Assembly (NCBI GenBank): GCA_959347315.1
Contig: OY365807.1
Span: 11,809,287 to 11,873,286 of the forward strand
DNA length: 64,000 nt
Origin: Bimastos eiseni
Lineage: Eukaryota; Annelida; Clitellata; Crassiclitellata; Lumbricidae
Reading direction: 5' to 3'
Under the pieces are notes generated by a model, which saw only the letters and a program-made list of their open reading frames with translations, did no database searches and was not told the DNA's origin. Positions 46,825-59,917 of the stretch are shown one piece after another. The translations under genes were made by a program, and so were the position numbers. The first letter of the stretch is position 1, and every line of letters begins with the position of its first letter.

Positions 46825-48081
46825 GGGGCCGTTCACATATTGTATAACGCATAAAATCCCAATTTTGACTCACCCCTACCCCTAATGACGTTATCTAACA
46901 ACAGCCGTGACCCTCACCCCTATATTATATAACAGATATGCTACCTAGCCCCCTACCCCACCCCAGTCTATAACTGAGGTGGGGTAGCACGTTAAAAGAC
47001 AATCAACATAATTCTACCCCACCCCAGTCTATAAGCACGTTAAAAGACATACAATCGACATAATTGTATTGCACAATTTGAAACTTTTATAACAATACAA
47101 TGTTGGTTAGCACTTTAATAGTAGTGATTCAGCTGATAATTGCCTTTATCCATTTCAAGAACTGTAGCAAAAAATCATCATACACCCAATTAGCTATGTG
47201 ACAAAAGCTATCTAAAAATTACGTACTCTCTCGTGCCAATGATGATTAGACCGGATGTATGGATCCATGCTCCTCTGCATCTTAAGATTCGGAATTTTAA
47301 TGGCGCGAAATTCACTTGTATTAATTACGGTAACTAATTGGGTAGTCGACGATTGTAACCATTTACCTACATGTAGGCCTACTAAATCAGCATGATAATA
47401 CATGGTAGTGACGTACATCCTATTTAAAAGCACTATGTTAGTTTCCCTCCTTTTTTGCACTAGAAATGAGCATTACACTATCACACAGAATGGGTTGGTT
47501 TAATATTGCACTGTCGGGTATATATCGATAGATTTGCGGTACAACATTACTCTACCTATTTAATAGCGTATGATGTATACAGAGTGTATACTACAACTAC
47601 AATTGGGTATCTAAGCAAACATAAACTATGTACACATGCTATAGAAAACGAAATCAAACATTATGATAATACCTAACAAAATAATTGTTTCAAGTGAATT
47701 AATTTTAATTTAAACCAAAATCAAAACAAGGCATACAGAATTGAATTTTAGAACGTTTAAGGCTAAGCACAGGAAATTGTTAAACTTTTTAATAGGAAAT
47801 TGTTAAAAGTGGATTTATAAATAATAAGTAAGAATGCCAGGTGGCAGCTAATGGTGCTAGTTTTGGTTCACAACGTATAGTGAACTTCGATTAAACAATG
47901 AAGGTCCGTAGTATATGGAATTTCCAATTGACAGGCGAACAGGCAAAATAGTATAAGCTGAATTTTTTTTGTTATATAACAAAATCTTCAACCTTCCCCC
48001 CCACCCTACACAATATAACGCTAACAAAACCGGAACCCACCCACCTACCCCTTGAGCGTTATATAATATGTGAACGGCCCC
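46825..48081. mobile_element. Terminal-inverted-repeat DNA element, 1.26 kb
   Basis: GGGGCCGTTCACATATTGTA at 46825 (26 bp of repeat in all, to 46850) is inverted at 48056-48081 with one mismatch; the flanking TAA/TTA also pair. Inside the left end, ctaccccaccccagtctata and gcacgttaaaagaca occur twice. No transposase frame is seen. The ends resemble those of the 48591-49425 element in starting GGGGCC. Confidence 0.75.
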
Positions 48082-48084
48082 TTA

Positions 48085-48202
48085 CCTCCATTACTCTCAC
48101 CGTCTCACCCTCCGTAATTAACCTCCAATACTCTCACCCTCCCTTACCTCCAATACTCTCATCCTTCCTATTGCTCTTCCCTCTCTTACCTCTAATACTC
48201 TC
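48085..48202 (+). repeat. ~26-bp minisatellite, left part
   Basis: Repeats of ttacctccaatactctcacc-type units. The same units continue at 50311-50420, beyond the LINE insertion. Confidence 0.8.
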
Positions 48203-50420
<2,218 letters not shown>

Positions 50421-50862
50421 GGATCCAATTATCAGATTTTTAGTTGCCGCGTTATATGGGAATGATCCGAAGTTCGAACACCAACTAATTAATTAGACCT
50501 ATCTGCTTCTGCGCTGCATTTATGTTGAACATTTCCAGGTCTTAATTGTGGGAGCGAACACCAAAATGATCATGACTTTGTGAACCGGGACCAAGAGGTT
50601 TAACTATGACTTGGATATTCTTAAACACCACAATTTGTTAAAAGCGAGTTAGTAGACCTATAAGGTTATTCATTAAAATCAAAGCTATTTGAATAATTAG
50701 CCATTCTGTAAAATCGGCCGCTAGATGACGCTAAAACGCATCCACAACATGATGCGAACTAAATGAATACTCTGCGATACATGTGATCTGATAGCGGGTT
50801 TGTGGAAGGCTTGCTTTAGTTTTTAAATATTTTGAATATTGTTACATTTATGTATAGAAATT

Positions 50863-53800
50863 ATGGTTGAAAAAGAATCTATGAATATAACGGAGGACGA
50901 GGCGGCGTTGTACGACAGACAAATTCGTCTGTGGGGCTTGGATGCACAGAAAAGGTAAATACGTGATCGAAATGACTCGTTTATCGACTGCAGAGCATGA
51001 AAAAAATGAAAAAATATACCGAGGCATAGTTAATTTGACTGATAGTGTTAATTCATTAACCATATCTAACAATGGTATATCGCCCCTTCAAGAGCACTAT
51101 TTAGTGGCGCTTCCAACTCCAGCACGATCAATATAACGGGTGTGGGGAAAGTGCGAACTGCGAACCGGTAATCTGCGAACTGTTTGCGAACTAGGTACGA
51201 CACAAGCCCTGATGCGACGCCTAACCGACCCTCGCGACGCCTAACATATGGTTAGCATTTTACCTGTTTGCGGTATACACTTTACTTACACCCTAATAGA
51301 ACAGTCACAATGTGTGAGAAGAACACAGGAGAAGGCCCTGAAAAATAGAGGCGAATCTCAAGGTAATTATGTTCTAATTATACGTTGATCTAGCATGTGT
51401 GCAGGTCACCACTGTTAGTCGATTTATGACTTTTATATCACGATATATTAAGTATATTTTAAAAACCACTTGGTTCGTATAATAGTTTAGGCGGCTAGAA
51501 TTCTACAGATCTCCAATTGCGCTCTATAGAATGGGCGATACAGATGTCCGTATGAATGCATCTTAAAAGTGCTTAGAGGAGAGTTCACATGTATTTGCTG
51601 TTGTCATGTTGGGTTTGATTTGTTTCATGGATACAGATTGCGTGCTGCCAGGATCCTAGTAATTGGTTTGGGTGGACTCGGTGCAGAAGTTGTTAAAAAC
51701 ATTGTGTTGTCTGGCATTAAATCGATCGTGCTCTTGGATCATGTTCTGGTCAGTCAACTTATTCTCAAACTCATTCTGACTGATAGCAGTGTCTTTTTAA
51801 TTAGGAAGTTTATAAACCTATTTGAAGTTTAAAATGATCAAATCTCAATATTAAATTTTTAGATTATTAGTGGAGTAGTACTGTGTTTTCTGTAATTCTT
51901 TTGCAAGGTGATCTTTCACCATGGCTGAGCTGCACATACTTGTGATACCTGAAATATTTAGACGTGTGCCATCTGCAATTTTCCAAAAAATTTGTTATTC
52001 AATTTTGATACCGCCTTTCTTCCAACATGGTTTTGCTCAGAAGTGCAAACACACGCCTCGATGGCGCAATTGCAATTGCACTGCAGGGCAATAGTGTGCA
52101 AAGGACTTGCTCAAGGTCCGTACACACTGACTCCTCGGACGAGGGTCAAATCCGCTCGCTCAGCGCACACTGAACGTTATGGACTGACCGCTCTAACCGA
52201 TCGACCACTGTGCCACACAATTTTGAGGGGAATGCATGAATAAGCATGACATGATGTGTGATCTTTGTAGTAATTATTGTAATTAATGTTTTAATGTTGT
52301 ATTATTTAAGGAAGTGTCAATATGTTGTACAATTTGCCTTTTTTCAACATGCTGAGAGCGTGGATCCTTGTTACGTCTCTTTTTTTCAATGGCAAGATTT
52401 TAATACTCTGTTGAAATTATTATTGCATGCTGATGCATACCTACTCTTATGATGGCTAATAATATAATTTCACTTACTGCAGATTTGTCTTATGCCTTTT
52501 ATTTTTTGGTGTTGAGCTTGTAATATAGAGATCAGACACTTATTAGCAAAGATATTTCAGCCTTAATTTTGATTGAATTTCTTATTCGTGTTTTCAGGTT
52601 TCCAATGAAGATACATGCAGTCAGTTCCTTGTCGACAGAAAAGATCTAGGAAAAAATGTCAGCATTGAATTAAAGCCATTATGGTGTATTTGCTTTTATA
52701 TTTGAATAAGCTTGCCACAGCCTAAAAATTGTATGGACTCTGTCCTTGGTCTGCTCCAGTATGTCATCTTTACTTCTAGACTTTACCACACTTTTGGCAG
52801 AGAGTGGATCCAGCAATGGCACCACTCTCTAAACTAAACTCTCTAGACTAAACAAGGCTAAACAGAGAAAAGGAAAGACTCCAGGTGCTTCCGAAAGGCA
52901 GTAGGGGATACAAGCGAACAGCTCCTTCCAAAGAGATCGGGGGCGGCTGTTCCAACTGTTGGGACCAACCTAGGCAACGCTCCTGGATTGGGTCGTGGCA
53001 GAGAGCATGCGGGGAGAAGTTAGTCTTAGTACAAAATCGTTATAATATGGTTTATTTTGACAAGTTTCCGATGTTCGGGCATTGTTGTTTTGTTTACTGA
53101 CATTTTCATACACATTGTGTGCCTTTTGAATATTTCCACAGAGGGCTGAGAGCTCTGTGCACAAGTCTCAGTTGCTGAATCCAATGGTGGAGGTGTCCTG
53201 CGACACGGAAAGTTCAGAGAAGAAATCTGAGGAGTTCTTCTGTGCCTTTGATGTCATTTGTGCCACCTGTTGTGAAGAAAAGGAACTGATCAGGATCAAT
53301 GAGATCTGTGCCAAGAACAAGATCATGTTCTTTGCTGGTGATGTCTTCGGCTACTATGGTTACATGTTTGCTGATCTGAATGAACACGAGTTCGCCGAGT
53401 AAGTTGTTTTGAGCTGAAAACCAGTCACTACTCTTACTACCTTTCATCATTTTAGCACCAGTTACCTTTTCCATTTTATCACCATTAATCTTTCGTCATT
53501 TTATCACCACTAATCTTTCATCATTTTATCACCGCTAATCTTTCGTCATTTTATCACCGCTAATCTTTCGTCATTTTATCACCAGTCATCATTTGTCATT
53601 TTATCACCGCTAATCTTTCATCATTTTTTCACCACTAATCTTTCGTCATTTTATTACCACCACTAATCTATCGTCATTTTATCACCAGTTATGTTTTGTA
53701 ATTTTAGCATCACCTTTTGATTCAGCACAGAACTCTGTCATCATTACTCTATCATTTAAATTTGACACCAGATACAACCAGTTGCATATTTATGCTGGAG

Positions 53801-56800
53801 TCTGTCTGCTTGTATGAATGCTGTATTTGTGCATTTTCTTGTTACAGGGAAGTGATTGATTACAAAAAACCCAGCAGTGAAGGTAGCGGTGAGCCCTCTA
53901 CTAAGAAGCCACGGTTAGAAGAAGCACGAACCGTTAAAAAGGTAAATTTGTTGAATGCTGTTGTGGTAGCATTCACCAGGTGCAATTCTTGGCTTATTTT
54001 CAAAACAAATGCTTTACCAATTGATGATGTCAACAAGGAAAGGTTTTACAGGCATTAGCTTACTGTAGTGACTGTATGGCCTCAACCCTGCTTCTATTTC
54101 TCTGTATATGCAAGTTTGACATTATGGTGTTAGTTGACTATTGGTGCCATCCATCAAGGCCATACCTGCACAAGTTTTCGCAGAAGTTTTCATCCTTCTA
54201 TCAGTACTAATATAAATTATAACTAGGGCATAACTGGGTAGACAATATCCACCGAGTACCGAATCCGAGTATTTGGATGAACTATTTGCCGGATCCGGGT
54301 ACGAACCGAATAGTAGCGGCGAATCTGGCCAGCAAGTACCATTCGTAGGCAAAGCATAGTTAACCTGCCACGTGCACAGCCACGGATAACTATCTAAAGT
54401 CAATGCAGAGTCTATAGCAATATCCTTCATGTAGTGTATCATCTCACTCTAGGCTATAAGAATATATTTATTATTTAATAACTTTATTTGTGAAAAAATG
54501 TAAAACCTTGTTATAAAATTTGAAATATGAAGTCATCAACGATGTCTTTACTCTCTAATGTTTAACGGAAAGTGAGTGAAGTCAATTCAAGTGGGAAAAT
54601 TACTGATTTGGTTGCCCCAGGAATGCAACCAAAACAAATTAAAATATATAAATTAACATCATTATTTTAAAGAAAATTGAATGGAATGTTAAGTTCTTGT
54701 TTGATTAATCAAAAACTTATAAGTAAGTCCGTTAGTCCTAAATATATTTGATGAAAAAATATTATTTTATCAAAAAACATCTTTTCAAAAAAAAAATTTT
54801 AAAGCTATTTGCAGGTGTAATATTTGCCGAGGCGAGTACTTCTGAATAGTCCAATATTCGGCCGAGGCGAATGTCCGAGGTGATTTCCGGTTATGCCCTA
54901 ATTATAACTGACATGTAATTTTTTGTGTTGTAATTTAGGTTGTCATAGGACATGTCCTCCTCTTTGGTCCTGTGTCTGGCAGGCGAGGCTAAAAATCTGG
55001 AAAATGTCTGGCTTTTGTATGTTTATTGCAATGTGGCAAATTGAGCAATTGGTATTTTGTTGCAGTTTTACTGACTTTAGACACACTTGTTGCCTGTAAG
55101 TTCCCTTTAACCTTGGAATAAGGGGCCTAACAGGTTAACAGTCCAATCTACTTTTTTTGTGCAGCTCAGTATTTTTTTCACACGTTTCTGGTTCATAACC
55201 TAAGATACAATGTATCTCATAACTGTGTATGGTCAAAGTGCTACTTTTGTAGTAGAGCAGCATGGTTTTTATGGTAAGTATTAAAATGGCTACTATTCAA
55301 TGGACAATGGAAAAGAAATGACCGTCAGTTGACTCTGTGAAGGGAATCATTCTTACAAAGTGCAACCTCAAAAATGTTTCTTGTGCGAATTCAATGTGTA
55401 GGTTATGGGTAACAAGGATTTATTGCAAACAGTTTTCTCCTCAGAGAAATACTGTGCATAATCAAGAAGGTGCAATTGATTGATTTTTTAGGCAGCTGTC
55501 AATGTGATTTGGTTTCTTGGTTACTTAGGAGTCTTTTTGGCTCTCTTGTAAAACATTCGCTGTGTCCTCCTTTGTCCTTCTTTCCTACCTTCTGTGTCCT
55601 CGTTTATTAACTCCTGTTGTAATTGAATCTGTGCTGTAGTATGAGGCATGTGACAAGGATACACTGTATAATATGTTGTGGATGTTTTGTTTAGCAAGCA
55701 TTGTTTGTACGGCTACAGAAGGCTCTCGGCTTTGACTGGACAGCTGAAGAAAATGCAGTAAAACTGAAAAAGACTTCACCTTTGTTTTTCATCCTGAGGC
55801 GTCAGTACCTGCAACTCTTCAGATTTTGTTTTTATGATGCCATCATGCATTCACATTCTGACTTGAAACTCATTCACTTTGGCTGTTTTACATTGTCAAT
55901 ATTAATTTTGCAGATGTGAATTATATGATTTCTAATTGGTGTCCTGTAAAAACAAGATGGGATGCGGTGGTGTAGCGGTATATTAGTGCCTGGCAACTGA
56001 AGAGCCGCAGGTTCGAATCGGGTTTCAAGTTACTGCGCTGCGACCTTGGACAAGTTGCTTACAACTAATTGTCTGTGAGGAAGGTAATGGGAAAGCACCC
56101 ACTAATATTATACACAGGTGGGATATAAGCCAATGGACCTACCTTTGGGCAGAGAACTCATCATCAAAAGAAGCATTCATAAATAGACTAATGTTCTGTT
56201 AAATATGTTTTGTACAAAAGATTGTTGGCTCTTGAATTCCTTTAATGTGCATTACAAATGTGCACTTATCTTGCTTTGCGTTACCTCATATGCATTGCAT
56301 CTGTTTTACAGTTCTGCTTGAGTTTCGGTCGTCCAATGGGAGATGTCCGAAAACAGAAAATCTCGACTCAGATTCTAAGGAGCTTCAGTCGCTCAGAGCG
56401 AACTGGCTGAAGACTGCACTTGGAGTTGATCCGAAATTTGTCTCTGAAGACTTCTGGAAGTGAGTTTTCATTTGATCTCTGGTTTTGTCTTGCCTTAGTT
56501 TCAACAGCAATCGACAGTCTTGATGTGGAGAGAGTGATAAATGAGAATTCTACAGAATATAGAATTGAGCAAAAGTTGCTCTTTTTGCCGCTCGTTTTCA
56601 CTTATACATATCACATGTGTCCATCAGTGAACGAACAAAATACATGTTCACTTAATTATTTTCTAAATTGTAGCTTAATCATTTGAAGATAAAAAAGAAA
56701 CTTGTAAAAAATATGAAAATCCTGCTTTGAAAGCCGGTGTTTATCAAAGTTCAAATGCTTTGCTGATAAACAATGCTCGACATCAAGAGAAGAGTCTTAT

Positions 56801-58825
56801 CAAGGATTGAGAGGACCTTGAGACCCAGATTCAGTTGACATCAGTCACAACAGTTTGACAGATGACATGTCTTGCGGTATATAGATACCTGGCATATGGC
56901 ATATGTATAGCACATGTAAATATTATAAATGATGTGAGCTGGCAAGGTTATGAATACTGGAGGTCAAAATGTCACTGGGAGCACCGGTGAGGAGGGTTCT
57001 TGAAGTGTGCTACATTGTAGTGACTCGACCAGCAGTAGCCAGATGTTAGAAATAAGCTTTGCAAATGTTTTTATTATCATGGATTTTGCATAACTTGTTG
57101 TTTGGCAGGGCGTTGAAAACATTCTTGTGCTATCAGTTTTATAATAAAATAACTAATTGATATGAAAACGATTGTTGCTGGAATGGTAACCAATATTTTG
57201 TGAAATATTCTCATGTGTTATCGAAGGCCTGATGGTGATTAAGCTGGTCTTCAGCAATACCATTTAGGAATGTATATTAAATCAGTTTCAGAATAATGAT
57301 ACTGAAAAATGATTTACTGATAGACATCAAAGGGTATCTTTGAAAGTAGCTGATTTACTGTAGTAACGTTAGTGGTGAAGTAGTCGTTTTAGCTGTCTGT
57401 CTCAGTGCTTTCGAACCTGCCATGCTACGTCAGGGTGCTGTGGACTTGTTCAACGAACAAGTTCACAGCCGCTACTGGAAGGCAGAACCATAACATTTGT
57501 GCAATTTTTTGTTTATCATTACTAGCATAGACTTGGTAACTTAACAGTAGTGAGTAAAAATAGCTGCAAATCTAGATTTGAACACAAGGAAGATGGTTTG
57601 TCAGTTAAATAAAGAATTAGAAGAAGAGCAGTCCCTAAAGGTAGCTATGAGGCAGTCATGGGTGTGAAGTGTTAGCATCTTCATTTTCTTAGCCTCTGCA
57701 TATGAGAGCGGATGGCCAGAACTCTCCCTCGTCGTCTCGTCTTCCCATCAACAGCATGTATACTCATCATAGCTGAGTTGGCAACAGGGGACACAGATGG
57801 AACACTGAAATCACTAACCAAATGTCTGCCTCTTGGCTCTTGAAAGTCCAGCAGGCTAACCACTACACTATCTGCCTAGCTTCCTCGAAATGAAGAACTG
57901 ACTTGAAAAAAAAATAAATGGATGTAAGACCAGTGTGCCACTGACCTGCCATTGCATTGGTACAATTGTTATGGTCTAAAATAGGTTGGGAACCATAGAT
58001 CTAAGTATCATGCCAGAATTGAGGTGTTATAAGTTCTAATCTGTCTTTGTGTTGCGTTTTCTAAAGGTACTGTTTGCTGATCTGCACCTTTCTGGGTATT
58101 TATAAAGCATATAGCCACCTGTCTTTGCCTTGTGTGTTCTATAGGTACTGTTTGCTGATGTGTACCCTTTCTCTGTATAAGCATATAGCCACCTGTCTTT
58201 GCCTTTTGTGTTCTATAGGTACTGTTTTGCTGAACTGAGCCCTTTCTGTGTATAAGGCATATAGCCACCTGTCTTTGCCTCTTGTGTTCTATAGGTACTG
58301 TTTTGCTGAACTGAGCCCTTTCTGTGTATAAGCGTATAGCCACCTGTCTTTGCCTTGTGTGTTCTATAGGTACTGTTTGCTGATGTGTACCCTTTCTCTG
58401 TATAAGCATATAGCCACCTGTCTTTGCCTTTTGTGTTCTATAGGTACTGTTTTGCTGAACTGAGCCCTTTCTGTGTATAAGCGTATAGCCACCTGTCTTT
58501 GCCTTTTGTGTTCTATAGGTACTGTTTTGCTGAACTGAGCCCTTTCTGTGTATAAGCGTATAGCCACCTGTCTTTGCCTTTTGTGTTCTATAGGTACTGT
58601 TTTGCTGAACTGAGCCCTTTCTGTGTATAAGCGTATAGCCCCCTGTCTTTGCCTTGTGTGTTCTATAGGTACTGTTTTGCTGAGCTGAGCCCTGTCTGTG
58701 CTGTGACTGGTGGCATACTTGGCCAGGAGATCATTAAGGCTGTCTCACAAAAGGATGCTCCTCACAACAACTTCTTCTTCTTCAGTGGTCTTGACAGCAC
58801 AGGACTCGTAGATCGAATAGGATAG
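50863..58825 (+). CDS. SAE1: SAE1, SUMO-activating enzyme subunit 1, 8 exons, 341 aa
   Basis: Non-catalytic half of the SUMO E1; pairs with UBA2 to adenylate SUMO in the nucleus. Exons: 50863-50954, 51637-51748, 52598-52657, 53142-53398, 53848-53941, 55695-55800, 56312-56459, 58669-58825 (TAG); phases 2, 0, 0, 2, 0, 1 and 2 close, 341 aa (human 346). Seen: ALYDRQIRLWGLDAQKRLRA, the nucleotide-binding GLGGLGAEVVKNIVLSG, LNPMVEV, FDVICATCC, GDVFGYYGYMFADL, a Lys-rich insert (EPSTKKPRLEEA), WLKTALGVDPKF, and YCFAELSPVCAVTGGILGQ with the C-terminal HNNFFFF. As expected, no catalytic-Cys domain. The first Met gives the expected N-terminus. The last intron contains eight copies of its own 3' splice-site region. 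No AATAAA follows the stop closely; ATTAAA occurs in the 59194-59562 repeats. Confidence 0.95.
52050..52215 (-). mobile_element. tRNA-derived SINE in SAE1 intron
   Basis: On the - strand: gtggcacagtggtcgatcgg, ttagagcggtcag (A box region), then gcggatttgaccctc (damaged B box) and a body that reads cttgagcaagtcctttgcac. SAE1 intron 51749-52597, antisense to the gene. Confidence 0.6.
53440..53715 (+). repeat. 25-bp minisatellite in SAE1 intron 4, ~11 units
   Basis: Units like taatctttcgtcattttatc plus accac, with cattttatc recurring every 25 bp (53472, 53497, 53522 and on). It starts about 40 bp after the donor of exon 53142-53398. Confidence 0.9.
54224..54900 (+). mobile_element. Non-autonomous hAT-like element, TAGGGCATAAC family, copy 2
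   Basis: Ends tagggcataactggg (54224) and ccggttatgcccta (to 54900). Both flanks are exactly attataac (54216-54223, 54901-54908), an 8-bp target duplication. Terminal ~60 bp on each side match the copy at 42041-42412 in opposite orientation (ccgaatccgagtat; gaggcgaatgtccgag). Core AT-rich, no coding frame. SAE1 intron 53942-55694. Eight-base duplications point to hAT, although the terminal TAGGG differs from the usual CA start. Confidence 0.88.
55958..56166 (+). mobile_element. tRNA-derived SINE with CATCATC tail
   Basis: Head tgggatgcggtggtgtagcg (A box), gcaggttcgaatcggg (B box, intact), body with cgaccttggacaagttgctt and ggtgggatataagccaatgg, end acctttgggcagagaactca and a catcatc tail. 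Same family as 12661-12965. SAE1 intron 55801-56311. Confidence 0.8.
57650..57885 (-). mobile_element. tRNA-like SINE, degenerate
   Basis: On the - strand: aggcagatagtgtagtggtt then agcctgctgg, an A-box head; no clear B box; the body runs about 180 bp to cttcattttc. SAE1 intron 56460-58668. Confidence 0.4.
58058..58668 (+). repeat. 75-bp tandem repeat duplicating the SAE1 last-exon splice acceptor, 8 copies
   Basis: Each unit has ~45 bp of intron end (tatagccacctgtctttgcc ... ttctatag) followed by the first ~30 bp of the last SAE1 exon (gtactgttttgctgaactga, gccctttctgtg). The gtac after each AG is at 58067, 58145, 58219, 58295, 58370, 58444, 58519 and 58594; the genuine exon starts at 58669. 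Spacings are 78, 74, 76, 75, 74, 75, 75 and 75 bp. Two unit types alternate (tttgctgatgtgtaccc at 58145 and 58370; ttttgctgaactgagccc in the others), consistent with growth by block duplication. The first copy is the most diverged, with aag instead of tag. Confidence 0.95.
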
Positions 58826-59917
58826 CCACAGAGAGACTGATTGGAACATGCCTAAGAGAGACTGAATGATACGTCATTCCGAACAAGAACAGATGCTTAG
58901 AGCAGTTATGACAGTTGAAGTCTATGTTGTCAATGATTAACAGTGTCGCAGTTGGCAAGTTGTGATATCCTTCTGGTATGTTTGGCTAAGGAGCCTTGGG
59001 AGGGAAGGTAAGGCATCCCACTTCTGCACTGCTTGCACCCCTTTGATCGCATAGCAAGCTATGTTCAGATCAAATGGAACAAAAACAGAAGCAATTTGTA
59101 TGGGGTTGTTGGAAATTATCTTTATCTTATTTGATACTCTTGGACTAGGGTATGTTTTCACTGTAAATTAATGTTGAAAATTTTATGGATGCCATCTTGT
59201 AAGAACTTGTAATGTAAATCACAAATATCCCAGTCCATATAGTGGCCATGTCTAGAGACCAGTTTATTCATTGTCACTAAATTAATTAAATTGGTGAGTT
59301 TTTAATTTATTTTTATATCTTGTAAGAACTTGTAATGTAAATCACAAATATCCCAGTCCATATAGTGGCCATGTCTAGAGACCAGTTTATTCATTGTCAC
59401 TAAATTAATTAAATTGGTGAGTTTTTAATTTATTTTTATATCTTGTAAGAACTTGTAATGTAAATCACAAATATCCCAGTCCATATAGTGGCCATGTCTA
59501 GAGACCAGTTTATTCATTGTCACTAAATTAATTAAATTGGTGAGTTTTTAATTTATTTTTATTGTTCACATATTGGCAAGTTATGACAAACCGAGTTCAA
59601 CAAAACTATAGCACTAATTTTACCATTCCAGAAAAAACTGTCACTAATTTTCATATCAGCTCAATGGGTAAAATGACCTAGAATCAATAGATGTTCGATG
59701 GATTACGCAACCAGCTTGCTTCGTATCAAATTAAAACTGGTGAGTAACTAATATTGTAACTAGTTCAACAAATCTTAACTTTAAAAATAAACTTCAGCAC
59801 TAGAACCCTCAAGATGCCTGACGATTCTTAAGAAAACTGCAGCTAAGAACGTTCAGAAAGCTTTAATCGTAGATTCATTAGAAACTTCATCGAGGTGTGG
59901 ACATTTTTAGCGCCTTC
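58826..59917. other. Convergent intergenic between SAE1 and USP gene
   Basis: Shared 3' region of two genes pointing toward each other. It holds the triplicated 123-bp block (59194-59562); nothing else is recognisable. Confidence 0.6.
59194..59562. repeat. 123-bp tandem triplication with poly(A) hexamers on both strands
   Basis: Units start (atcttgtaag) at 59194, 59317 and 59440 and look identical apart from the last few bases. Each contains attaaa on the + strand (in taaattaattaaattggtg) and aataaa on the - strand (complement of tttatttttat). Confidence 0.9.

Noticed and set aside
52730..53040. Possible coding or retroelement fragment in SAE1 intron (KGSRGYKRTAPSKEIGGG frame)
   Set aside because: GC-richer than its surroundings and may be a repeat, but no motif could be recognised on either strand.
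55958..56166. tRNA gene
   Set aside because: A and B boxes are present but cloverleaf stems do not close and a SINE body and tail follow; a second copy exists at 12.9 kb.
58008..58567. - strand frames with repeated QRKG and PIEHKRQRQVAI words
   Set aside because: Antisense shadow of the 75-bp SAE1 intron repeat; no start, splice or family support.
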